The notes under the pieces were generated by a model, which searched no databases, had not been told where the DNA came from, and saw only the letters and a list, made by a program, of their open reading frames with translations. A program made the translations under genes and the position numbers. Shown here in pieces: positions 17,143 through 27,095 of a stretch of DNA of 64,000 nucleotides. The stretch is from positions 744,001 through 808,000 of the forward strand of contig NZ_CP061292.1 of the NCBI RefSeq assembly GCF_018687475.1, given 5' to 3'. Origin of the DNA: Polynucleobacter sp. MWH-UH24A (GTDB lineage: Bacteria > Pseudomonadota > Gammaproteobacteria > Burkholderiales > Burkholderiaceae). The first letter of the stretch is position 1. Each line of letters starts with the position of its first letter.

Positions 17143-18428
17143 TGGACCCCTTTATAAACGTGATTCGTCGACTATCGTATGTCGCTCTGATTTGGGCAAG
17201 TATCGGTCTACCCGTTTGGGCACAAACGCAATCGAGCAAAACGATCTTTACACTGGATCAACTAATCCAACTGGCATTGGAAAGCAATCCACAGGTGATG
17301 GCCGCGCGCGATCAGACGCGCGCAATCGGCGGTCAATTGCGAAGTGCGCGGGCAATTCCAAATCCTGAGTTTGAGGTCAATACGGGCCAGCAACGCGGAA
17401 CCTCGGGTGGTTTAAGTACTGGTAACCTCTCGCAATGGGTTGTCACCCAGCCACTCGACATGCCATATACCCGTTTTCCACGCGTCAATGCGGCCGAGGC
17501 GAGCATGCGTGCAGCAGAGGCAAATCGAGTCGCGTTTGAAGTTGAAACCATTGCTCGCGTACGCCAAAGTTTTTATGAGCTTGTGCGCCGCGAAGCCGAA
17601 TCACGCGCTGCTGATGAAGACCTTGATCTCACTAAGCAAATCCGCGATCGGATGCAGTTACGGTATGACGTCGGGGAGACCGCACGCTTTGAGCTCATTC
17701 GTGCGCAAACCGAGTTTCTCAATGCTGAGATCGTTGCCCAGGGAAACAAATTACGAATTGAACAGGCCCGCAGTCAATTGCGAAAAGTTGTTGGCTTTAA
17801 TCTGCCCGCAAACTTCGAGATCCAAGCTAAGGTTGCATCCATTCCAACTTTACCCGAGCTTAAGGTTTTGCTCGATAACCTCCGTCATCAAAGCCCGGAG
17901 TTAAAGCGTGCTAAGGCGGAGGTGGAGGCAAGTGAATCACGTCTGAGTTTTGAACAAAACTCACGCTTACCGCAACTGGCAATCAAGGCTCAACAATATA
18001 ACGACCCTAACTTTACCGATCGCCTATACGGTTTAGTGGTCAGCATTCCAATTTGGGATTTTCGTCAGGGTCAAATTACCGAAGCCGAGGCGAATGCCTC
18101 AAAAGCCCGCAATCAATTGAATGCGCAGATGCAAAACCTCGAGACTCAGTTGGAGTCGGCCTACAAACTCTATGAAATCACCCGCTTTCAGGTCAAAACC
18201 TTGGATGAGCGGGTCGTGCAACTTGCTGCTAGTGCTCGCAAGATTGCCGAGACCTCCTATCGCTTTGGTGAGCGTGGCATGTTGGAGTTTTTGGATGCTC
18301 AGCGTACGTTTCGGGCTGCACGAAATGATTTGATTCGAGCCCGTTTCGAGTTGGCATCGATTGTGAATGAAATTGAACGTTTGAGTGCTTCTCCTGAGTG
18401 GGTGGCCATGATTGAAGGTAAAAAATAA
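17142..18428 (+). CDS. TolC-family outer membrane factor of RND efflux system 2 (CzcC-like)
   Basis: A 428-residue exported OEP protein with signal peptide (LSYVALIWASIGLPVWAQ) and two repeats; ALESNPQVMAARDQTRAIGG and a C-terminal ASIVNEIERL helix fit CzcC-type channels. Two GTG starts are possible: 17142, which lies in the hairpin following the riboswitch-like leader, and 17160, which gives a neater signal peptide (MIRRLSYVAL). Neither has a strong ribosome binding site. The stop overlaps the ATG of the adaptor. Sequence similarity to the first channel (3416) is limited by eye, so this is not a recent duplication. Confidence 0.87.
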   Translation: MDPFINVIRRLSYVALIWASIGLPVWAQTQSSKTIFTLDQLIQLALESNPQVMAARDQTRAIGGQLRSARAIPNPEFEVNTGQQRGTSGGLSTGNLSQWVVTQPLDMPYTRFPRVNAAEASMRAAEANRVAFEVETIARVRQSFYELVRREAESRAADEDLDLTKQIRDRMQLRYDVGETARFELIRAQTEFLNAEIVAQGNKLRIEQARSQLRKVVGFNLPANFEIQAKVASIPTLPELKVLLDNLRHQSPELKRAKAEVEASESRLSFEQNSRLPQLAIKAQQYNDPNFTDRLYGLVVSIPIWDFRQGQITEAEANASKARNQLNAQMQNLETQLESAYKLYEITRFQVKTLDERVVQLAASARKIAETSYRFGERGMLEFLDAQRTFRAARNDLIRARFELASIVNEIERLSASPEWVAMIEGKK

Positions 18429-19774
18429 TGAGCGCTGAACCTAAATTCAGAAAAAAATTAGCAGATCAAATTCAGAAGGGGCGTGCCCTAATTTTGGAGC
18501 AAACCACTGCTGCCATTCATGCAATACGGGATTGGCAAAAGCAAGGTTACGGCCAGATTCGCGAGTTTGCAAATCAAAAAGCTCCAGCGGTCTTGCAAAA
18601 GTATGACGCTAGTCCAGCTTGGGTCAAGTCTGGATTCTTTATTTTGCCTTGGGTAGTCGTTGTTTTGTTAACCCTTTATTATTTTGATGTATTTGATTCC
18701 AAGCCGACCCCTCGCTTAATTCAAGATCCAAGCATCGTTTATGTGAATGATGACCTCAGTAAATTAATTAAGAATGGGCAGGTCAAATTAGCCCCGTTTG
18801 TTGAGGAGTTGAGGGTCTCTGGCCGCATTGATTTCAATGAACGGTTCTTAGCCCGCATTGGGGCTAATGTGACAGGTCGCGTATCCGAAATATTGGGTGT
18901 GCCTGGTCAGGAAGTGACTCAAGGAGAAGTTTTGGCCAAGATTACTTCAACCGAACTCACTCAGTCACAGCTCGCTTACTTAAAAGCCCGAACCGCCAGT
19001 CAGCTCGCGGAACAAGCGGCCAATCGTGCGCGCATTCTCTATAAAGAAGATGTGATTGCGCTTGCAGAGTTACAGCGCCGTGAAGCGGAAGCAATGACTG
19101 CAAAAGCCGAGTTGCGAGCAGCCAATGATCAATTGCGTGTCCAGGGTATGGATCAGAAAAGTATTGATCGTCTTGCCAAAAGCGGTGTCATTGAATCCAT
19201 TAATAACGTGATTGCCACGATTCCGGGCCAAATTGTGGAGCGCAAAATTAATCGTGGACAAGTGGTTCAGCCAGCTGAATCGCTTTTTACAATTGCAGAC
19301 CTCAGTACTCTATGGGCAGTTGCTGAAGTCCCGGAGGGAAATTCATCATTGCTACAAAAGGGGCAAAAATCCTCGGTGATTATTCCTGCTTTACGTAATC
19401 GCGTGATCGAAGGTGTAATCTCGCACGTGGATGCGATCGTTAATCCACAAACCCGAACTGTGGTTGTGCGGATGGACATTTCAAACACAACCGGGCAGAT
19501 TCGTCCAGGCATGCTAGCCACGATGTTGATTGATAGTGAACCGGTTGAGCGACTTGTGGTGCCAAGTTCTGCAGTGATTCGTGAAGATAACCAAGATTAC
19601 GTATTTATTCGTAGCGACGATGATCGTTACCGAATGGTTGCTGTCAAGGCCGGCCCTGAGGGTAAAGGCATGCGCGCGATCCTATCTGGCCTCAAAGAGG
19701 GCGAAGAGATTGCCATTGAAGGCGCGTTTCATTTAAATGCCGAGCGCAAGCGTCAGCTTAGTGGTGGTGGTTAA
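18428..19774 (+). CDS. RND periplasmic adaptor (CzcB-like), system 2
   Basis: A 448-residue membrane-fusion protein. A cytoplasmic N-terminus of about 65 residues with amphipathic, charged helices precedes a membrane helix (FFILPWVVVVLLTLYYF, about 72-88). It is followed by a lipoyl half (ANVTGRVSEILGVPGQEVTQGE), a long alpha-hairpin rich in Ala and Glu, a second lipoyl half (TIPGQIVERKINRGQVVQPAE) and beta-barrel domains. It has no His-rich metal-binding tail. The first base of its ATG is the last base of the channel gene's stop, and the pump follows after 11 bases. The long N-terminal cytoplasmic part, shared in style with the adaptor of system 1, is unusual. Confidence 0.9.
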   Translation: MSAEPKFRKKLADQIQKGRALILEQTTAAIHAIRDWQKQGYGQIREFANQKAPAVLQKYDASPAWVKSGFFILPWVVVVLLTLYYFDVFDSKPTPRLIQDPSIVYVNDDLSKLIKNGQVKLAPFVEELRVSGRIDFNERFLARIGANVTGRVSEILGVPGQEVTQGEVLAKITSTELTQSQLAYLKARTASQLAEQAANRARILYKEDVIALAELQRREAEAMTAKAELRAANDQLRVQGMDQKSIDRLAKSGVIESINNVIATIPGQIVERKINRGQVVQPAESLFTIADLSTLWAVAEVPEGNSSLLQKGQKSSVIIPALRNRVIEGVISHVDAIVNPQTRTVVVRMDISNTTGQIRPGMLATMLIDSEPVERLVVPSSAVIREDNQDYVFIRSDDDRYRMVAVKAGPEGKGMRAILSGLKEGEEIAIEGAFHLNAERKRQLSGGG

Positions 19775-19785
19775 GGCGATTCAAT

Positions 19786-22700
19786 ATGATTGAGCGCATT
19801 GTCCGGTTTGCCCTTCAACAACGCCTATTGGTGGTGGTGATCTGCGTTTGCTTGTTCTTTGTAGGCCTCTTTGCCACCAAGCGCTTATCGGTCGATGCCT
19901 TTCCGGACGTCACAAACATTCAGGTGCAAATCGCCACCGAGGCTCCCGGTAAATCACCGGAAGAGGTTGAGCGCTTTGTCACCATTCCGATTGAGTTAGG
20001 GATGACGGGATTACCAGGGCTTGTGGAAATGCGCTCACTCAATCGCAACGGCATATCAATTGTGACCCTGGTATTTACGGACAAGACCAGTATCTACTTT
20101 GCGCGCCAACTCGTTCTTGAACGCTTAATTGAGGTTGCGTCCCGTATGCCCGATGGGATCACTCCCGTCTTGGCACCCCCGACCACTGGATTGGGTGAGG
20201 TGTATCAGTACACCTTAGAGCATCCATCGGATCGAGATCGTCCGCTCACCGAAGATGAATTACAAGAGCGTCGAACGATTCAGGATTGGGTTGTACGTCC
20301 CATGCTTCGCTCGATTCCAGGTGTTGCTGAGATTAATACCCAAGGCGGCTTCGCTAAAGAGTATCAAGTGTTGGTCAACCCTGAGCGTTTGCGTCACTAT
20401 GGGATTACTTTGCAGGATGTGTATGTGGCGCTGGCTCGGAACAATGCCAATTCGGGTGGCGGTCAATTACCGACCTATGCAGAACGTTATTTGATCCGCG
20501 GGGTAGGCCTGGTGGCAAAGCCAGAGGACATTAGCAAGATTATTCTGAAGGAGGTGAAGGGTACCCCCGTTTATGTCCGTAATGTGGCTGAGGTCATGAT
20601 TGGTAATGAGATTCGGCAAGGGGCGATTATTAAAAATGGTGTAACCGAGGGTGTAGCCGGCATCATTCAAATGAATCGTGGCGCCAATGCCCGAGAAGTG
20701 GTCAACCGCATTAAGACCAAGGTTGCCGAAATTAACGAGCGCAAATTACTGCCAGAGGGCTTACAAATCGTACCGTTCTACGATCGGACCGATCTTGTAA
20801 ACGCTGCAATGTTCAACGTCGCCAAGGTCTTGGTTGAGGGCATCATCTTGGTGATTGTGCTGCTCTTCTTATTCTTGGGTGATGTTCGGTCATCCATCAT
20901 TGTGGTCGCTACTCTTATCTTGACTCCGCTACTCACATTTTTTGTGATGAATCGCTATGGCATCTCGGCCAACTTGATGTCTTTGGGAGGTCTTGCAATT
21001 GCAATCGGCATCATGGTCGATGGATCCGTGGTGGTAGTTGAAAATACCTTTGCTAAATTGGGCGCACGCCTAAAAATGGGCGAATCTCGAAACCGAATTA
21101 TCTTGGAGGCAGCCACCGAAGTTGGTAAGCCCGTGCTTTTTGGAGTGGGCATCATCATTTTGGTGTTTATGCCCTTGCTCGCACTTGAGGGAATGGAGGG
21201 CAAGATGTTTGCGCCCATGGCAATCACCATTGCGATTGCGCTCACCATCTCACTGATCCTATCGTTTGTGCTATCCCCGGTACTGTGTTCCTATGTCCTA
21301 AAAGGTGGAAGTGAGGACGATACAAAAATTGTGGCTCGATTACGCAAACCCTATAACTTTATGCTCGATTGGTGTTTAAAGAATCCTCGTTTAGTGGTGA
21401 AACGGGCTTTGATCACTCTGGGTGCAAGTGTTGTTCTCTTTATCTTCTTAGGGAAATCGTTTATCCCAGTGATGCAAGAAGGCTCAATTACGCCGGTGAT
21501 TGTGCGCTCTGCCAATATTGCACTGGATGAGTCGATCAAACTCGAGTTTGAGGCCTTAAAGCGAATCATGACCATTCCCGGTGTTGAAATGGCAGTATCC
21601 CGTCTAGGGCGCGGTGAATCCCCAGCGGACCCTGGCCAGCCATTTGAGTCCGATCCGATCGTAACTTTAAAACCCTTAGGTGATCGGGATTTAAGCCAAG
21701 AAGAGATTGCCAATCAAATCCGCGATAAATTAAAGACCTTACCTGGTGTGGAGTTAGTCATTTCTCAACCCATCGCAGCTCGTGTTGATGAAATGGTCTC
21801 GGGTGTGCGTTCACAAGTCGCGATTAAGATCTTTGGTGATGATATCCAAACCCTAATTAAATTAGGAACGCAGATCAGTCAGATTCTGTCACGCATGAAG
21901 GGCAGTACCGATTTGCGAATTGAGCAAGCCTCCGGTCAAAATTATCTGAACATCAATATTGATCGAGCTGCGATTGCACGCTATGGCATTAATGTTGCCG
22001 ATGTCAATGACGTCATCGAAACTGCAATCGGCGGCAAACAAGCCTCAACGGTTTACGAAGGTGAGCGCCGCTTCCCCATGGTATTGCGCTATCCAGCCCC
22101 GTACCGCGACAAGATTGACGCCATCGAGAACATCATTTTGTTATCCCCGAATGGTGCTCAGGTGTTGATGAAAGATTTAGCTAAGATCGAATTACTCGAT
22201 GGACCACCGCAAATCTCACGCGAGTCGGGTAAACGTCGTTTAGTGATTGGTGTGAACGTTCAAGGCCGTGACTTGGGTGGTTTTGTGGACGAAGCCCAAA
22301 AGAAAATTGCACAGGATGTGAAGTTGCCCGAGGGCTACACCTTAGTGTGGGGCGGTCAGTTTGAGAACATGGAACGTGCGATGGCGCGTCTCATGATCAT
22401 TATTCCGCTAACGATTGCAGCGATTTTCTTCTTACTCTTTATGCTATTTCAATCCATTCGTTTGGCTGGACTAATTATTTTGGTTCTACCATTCGCATCG
22501 ATTGGTGGCATCTTCGGCTTATTTATTACTGGCGAGTATTTATCGGTACCCGCTGCGGTCGGCTTTATTAATCTCTGGGGAATTGCAGTATTAAATGGCG
22601 TGGTGTTAATTTCCTTTATCAAACAGCTGCGCGACGATGGTATGCCTTTGCATGAGGCTCTCATTGATGGGTGCGCACATCGCTTTAGACCAGTGATGAT

Positions 22701-22881
22701 GACTGCCTCGGTAGCGATGTTGGCCTTGATCCCCATGCTATTTTCTGGAGGCCCCGGATCTGAGGTTACAAGACCTCTTGCCATTGTGGTTATTTCAGGT
22801 TTAATTACTTCAACCGGCTTAACATTATTAGTGTTACCCGTCTTGTACGGTTGGTTTGAAGAGAAAAAGGTTGAAGCGTGA
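19786..22881 (+). CDS. Heavy-metal efflux RND pump (CzcA family), system 2
   Basis: A 1031-residue proton-driven pump with the 12-helix RND layout and two periplasmic domains. The helix-4 relay segment is GLAIAIGIMVDGSVVVVENTF with D412 and E419. The first Asp of the DFG form seen in system 1 is absent, so the two pumps belong to different subgroups of the heavy-metal RND family. Other landmarks are PGKSPEEVERFVTIPIELGM (about 62-81) and the C-terminal LVLPVLYGWFEEKK. The candidate manganese riboswitch in the operon leader and the PII-like gene overlapping its stop by 4 bases suggest a regulated pump, possibly for Mn or a metal linked to it; this is inference. Confidence 0.93.
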   Translation: MIERIVRFALQQRLLVVVICVCLFFVGLFATKRLSVDAFPDVTNIQVQIATEAPGKSPEEVERFVTIPIELGMTGLPGLVEMRSLNRNGISIVTLVFTDKTSIYFARQLVLERLIEVASRMPDGITPVLAPPTTGLGEVYQYTLEHPSDRDRPLTEDELQERRTIQDWVVRPMLRSIPGVAEINTQGGFAKEYQVLVNPERLRHYGITLQDVYVALARNNANSGGGQLPTYAERYLIRGVGLVAKPEDISKIILKEVKGTPVYVRNVAEVMIGNEIRQGAIIKNGVTEGVAGIIQMNRGANAREVVNRIKTKVAEINERKLLPEGLQIVPFYDRTDLVNAAMFNVAKVLVEGIILVIVLLFLFLGDVRSSIIVVATLILTPLLTFFVMNRYGISANLMSLGGLAIAIGIMVDGSVVVVENTFAKLGARLKMGESRNRIILEAATEVGKPVLFGVGIIILVFMPLLALEGMEGKMFAPMAITIAIALTISLILSFVLSPVLCSYVLKGGSEDDTKIVARLRKPYNFMLDWCLKNPRLVVKRALITLGASVVLFIFLGKSFIPVMQEGSITPVIVRSANIALDESIKLEFEALKRIMTIPGVEMAVSRLGRGESPADPGQPFESDPIVTLKPLGDRDLSQEEIANQIRDKLKTLPGVELVISQPIAARVDEMVSGVRSQVAIKIFGDDIQTLIKLGTQISQILSRMKGSTDLRIEQASGQNYLNINIDRAAIARYGINVADVNDVIETAIGGKQASTVYEGERRFPMVLRYPAPYRDKIDAIENIILLSPNGAQVLMKDLAKIELLDGPPQISRESGKRRLVIGVNVQGRDLGGFVDEAQKKIAQDVKLPEGYTLVWGGQFENMERAMARLMIIIPLTIAAIFFLLFMLFQSIRLAGLIILVLPFASIGGIFGLFITGEYLSVPAAVGFINLWGIAVLNGVVLISFIKQLRDDGMPLHEALIDGCAHRFRPVMMTASVAMLALIPMLFSGGPGSEVTRPLAIVVISGLITSTGLTLLVLPVLYGWFEEKKVEA

Positions 22882-23213
22882 TCGAGATTAAGGCAGTGAT
22901 TCGTCCTAATAAATTACCCATGGTGCGATCCGCACTTATGGATACCCCAGGCTTTCCGGGCATGACGGTAACCAAGGTGGAGGGTTGTAGCGCACCCTCG
23001 CGCGTTGAAAAGACTACGATTAAGGACGAACTCACCGATTACTCGGCAAAGGTTCGGATTGAGATCGTTTGCAGTGATGAAGTGGCCGATGCCATCATGG
23101 ATCGATTAGTTCAGGCCTGTCAGACCGGGCAAGTGGGTGATGGTATTGTGTGGAAGGTGAACGTCGACCGCGCCTTCTTTATTGCAAAGAACTATCCCAA
23201 CCCCATTAGTTGA
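22878..23213 (+). CDS. PII-like signalling protein of the efflux-associated (PII-NG) type
   Basis: A 111-residue protein with the PII ferredoxin-like fold: MIEIKAVIRPNKLPMVRSAL opens the first beta-alpha unit, LTDYSAKVRIEIV is the strand after the T-loop, and TGQVGDGIVW (83-92) is the B-loop region. The T-loop lacks the uridylylated Tyr of GlnB/GlnK, and the usual Lys/Arg after GDG is Ile, so classical nitrogen sensing is unlikely. PII-type genes next to CzcA-type pumps form a known but poorly characterised group. The ATG lies inside the pump gene (ATGA-like overlap), implying coupled translation. It overlaps the convergent phosphatase gene by 8 bases. Confidence 0.88.
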   Translation: MIEIKAVIRPNKLPMVRSALMDTPGFPGMTVTKVEGCSAPSRVEKTTIKDELTDYSAKVRIEIVCSDEVADAIMDRLVQACQTGQVGDGIVWKVNVDRAFFIAKNYPNPIS

Positions 23214-23760
23214 GTGCGCGACTACTGATCACCTTTCCTTGCGCATTCACTTTCACAAGCAGCATTTGACCGACGCTGACTGATTTTCCAGTATAGGCAT
23301 ACGTGTTGACTTGGTGGGTTACCAAAATTAATGGCAACTTAGTTGGTTTAGAAAGTTGCTGCTGAACAAATGCCTCCAGCTCTCGAGTCTGTTTACCGCT
23401 CTCACTCATTTCATTAAAGAAGGAACCGAGCGAGCGCTCCGAAGTCACTGGACCTTTATTCAGCAAAACCGCCGTATCGAAGCAGCGGCACCAAGGGCTA
23501 CTGAACATGCGGGCTTCTCGAACTCCTTGCTGACTCAACCATGCACCAATCTCTTTGGCTTGCTGACGACCATACTCGCCAAGATTACGCTGGGTCGAGC
23601 AATCGCCCAGTCGATACCCAGATGGATCACCAATTCCCGGGGCATCGGCATGGCGCATCACAATCAGCGTTGAGCCAGACTGCAATTCGGAGAGTAAATT
23701 CGCATTGGCAACTGGAGAGATGCAGAAAAATCCCCAGAGAACCAGCAGTAGACGTTTCAC
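23206..23760 (-). CDS. Exported histidine phosphatase family protein
   Basis: A 184-residue protein with a signal peptide (cleavage near VANAN) and the phosphohistidine motif in LIVMRHADAPG; the second His of the fold is in LILVTHQVNTYAYTG. Phosphatases of this superfamily with a signal peptide act in the periplasm on unknown phosphoesters. The start is GTG, sharing four bases (GTGA) with the stop of the upstream dehydrogenase gene, so it is translationally coupled. Its end overlaps the PII-like gene from the other strand by 8 bases and no terminator lies between. Confidence 0.88.
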   Translation of the reverse strand: MKRLLLVLWGFFCISPVANANLLSELQSGSTLIVMRHADAPGIGDPSGYRLGDCSTQRNLGEYGRQQAKEIGAWLSQQGVREARMFSSPWCRCFDTAVLLNKGPVTSERSLGSFFNEMSESGKQTRELEAFVQQQLSKPTKLPLILVTHQVNTYAYTGKSVSVGQMLLVKVNAQGKVISSRALN

Positions 23761-25175
23761 GGTAACACCTTACCTGGGTTCATGATGTTCTTGGGATCTA
23801 AGGCAGTTTTAATGGAGCGCATGAGTTGGTGCGCCACCGATCCACGATGCGCTTCAAGGTCAGGGAGCTTGAGTTGCCCAATACCATGTTCAGCAGAGAT
23901 GGAGCCGTGGTGTTTCTCGACCTGGGAATAGACCACATCATGAATCGCTTCCTCATGAACGCGATTGAATTCGCTAGCATTGACTCCAAGCGGCGGTGCA
24001 ATGTTGTAATGCAAATTGCCGTCACCCAAATGCCCAAAGTTAATGATACGGACCCCAGTAAATTGATCCCGAATCAATTGATCGGTCTCGGTGATAAAGG
24101 TATCTAGCTCTGAGATTGGGAGCGAGATATCGTGTTTTAGATTGGCGCCTTCTTGCGCTTGTGCCATGGTGATGTGCTCACGCATGGTCCAAAACGATTG
24201 GGCCTGAGAGAGATTGCTCGCAATCACGGCATCATTTGCAATACCCGCTTCAAACGCAGCCTCAAGCACCTGTTCCATTAAATTACGCGCATGCTCTTCA
24301 CCTTCATGATCGGATAGTTCAACTAAGACCGTATAAAAGGGATCATTGGTCAAGGGATTTTTCATATGAGGAAACTGTTTGGCAGTCAGGTCTAACGAAT
24401 CCTTTGACATCATTTCAAAGCCAGAGAGTAAGGCAGCAGTACGCTTTTGAAAAAGACTCAGTAATTCAATCGTTGCCGGAATATTGGGTACCGCTACTAA
24501 AGCAGTCCATTTGGTCTGAGGCAAGGGATACAACTTGATGACCGCTGCAGTAATAATACCAAGACACCCCTCGGAGCCAATATATAAATCCCGCAGATCA
24601 AAGCCGGTATTATCTTTGCGCAAGCTGCGTAGGCCATGCAGAATTTCACCTTGTGCAGTAACGACCTCAAGACCTAAACACAGTTCACGGGCATTGCCGT
24701 AGCGCAGAACATTGGTGCCGCCGGCATTGGTCGCTAAGTTGCCGCCTATCTGACAGCTCCCCTGAGCACCAAGGCTGAGTGGAAACAGAAATCCTTGTGT
24801 CTTGGCAGCCTCTTGCACGGTTTGCAAAATACAACCGGACTCCACCACCATGGTTTGGTTGCTCGGATTAATCTCGCGAATAGCATTCATGCGCTTAAGA
24901 TTAAGAACAATCTGCTGGCCCGAGTCATTGGGCGTTGCGGCCCCACACATGCTGGTATTACCGCCTTGCGGAACGATGGAGATTAACGCTTGATCGCACG
25001 CCTTCACAATCTTGGCAACCTCTTGGGTTGTTTTGGGAAGTAAAACGGCTAGCGCTTTGCCGTGATAGCGATTGCGCCAATCGCTGAGATAGGGCACTTG
25101 ATCTTTGGATTCCACCAATACATAGGCATCACCTAATTCCGATTGGCAGTAGGAAATGAAATCACGTTGATTCAT
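23757..25175 (-). CDS. FAD-linked 2-hydroxyacid dehydrogenase (glycolate/D-lactate/D-2-hydroxyglutarate type)
   Basis: A 472-residue flavoenzyme with an FAD_binding_4 domain (IVPQGGNTSMCGAATP, then GSCQIGGNLATNAGGTNVLRYG) and a FAD-oxidase C-terminal domain ending in the conserved metal-binding and catalytic stretch (INFGHLGDGNLHYNI and SAEHGIGQLK). It oxidises a D-2-hydroxy acid to the 2-oxo acid and passes electrons to a carrier. The exact substrate among D-lactate, glycolate and D-2-hydroxyglutarate is not decided by the sequence. TAGAAT (25182-25187 on the minus strand) ends six bases before its ATG, suggesting a leaderless transcript. Confidence 0.88.
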   Translation of the reverse strand: MNQRDFISYCQSELGDAYVLVESKDQVPYLSDWRNRYHGKALAVLLPKTTQEVAKIVKACDQALISIVPQGGNTSMCGAATPNDSGQQIVLNLKRMNAIREINPSNQTMVVESGCILQTVQEAAKTQGFLFPLSLGAQGSCQIGGNLATNAGGTNVLRYGNARELCLGLEVVTAQGEILHGLRSLRKDNTGFDLRDLYIGSEGCLGIITAAVIKLYPLPQTKWTALVAVPNIPATIELLSLFQKRTAALLSGFEMMSKDSLDLTAKQFPHMKNPLTNDPFYTVLVELSDHEGEEHARNLMEQVLEAAFEAGIANDAVIASNLSQAQSFWTMREHITMAQAQEGANLKHDISLPISELDTFITETDQLIRDQFTGVRIINFGHLGDGNLHYNIAPPLGVNASEFNRVHEEAIHDVVYSQVEKHHGSISAEHGIGQLKLPDLEAHRGSVAHQLMRSIKTALDPKNIMNPGKVLP

Positions 25176-25184
25176 GAAAGCATT

Positions 25185-25571
25185 CTAGTGCTTGGATTCG
25201 TCTTTTGCTTTCGCCTTAGCCTCTGCTTTGATCGGCTTGAGATACATCAGTAAGGCAACAAAAACAGTGACGGATAGGATCAGTTCGAGAATGGCCATCC
25301 ACACATTCCAACCCGACTCGGTGATGCGCGTTAATGCTTCGGTGGTGTAGATGAGGATCGCCATGCTACTCCATTGCATGGTGTACACATTCGCGCGCCA
25401 GACACCTGGCAACATGATGATCAAAGGCACTGCCTTTAGGATTAACCAAGAACCACCAGGCCGAAGCGGTGCAATTAACCATTCCCAAGCCACACACAAC
25501 ACGATTAAATCAACGATGGCGGCACTGGCAATCAGCACATACTTATCTTTTTTCAGTAATCCACTGAGCAT
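25185..25571 (-). CDS. DUF2069 membrane protein
   Basis: A 128-residue protein with four membrane helices and a charged Lys/Glu/Ala-rich C-terminus (KAEAKAKAKDESKH). The core WLILKAVPLIIMLPGVWRANVYTMQWSSMAILIYTTEA is the DUF2069 pattern. It follows wrbA by 3 bases, an arrangement common in proteobacteria, and is co-transcribed with it. No biochemical function is known for this family. Confidence 0.88.
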   Translation of the reverse strand: MLSGLLKKDKYVLIASAAIVDLIVLCVAWEWLIAPLRPGGSWLILKAVPLIIMLPGVWRANVYTMQWSSMAILIYTTEALTRITESGWNVWMAILELILSVTVFVALLMYLKPIKAEAKAKAKDESKH

Positions 25572-25574
25572 GAT

Positions 25575-27080
<1,506 letters not shown>

Positions 27081-27095
27081 TGCCATAATGATGGT

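Noticed and set aside
3416..22881. Two RND operons as a recent duplication
   Set aside because: The pumps have different helix-4 relay motifs and the channels and adaptors differ in length and sequence, so they are separate systems.
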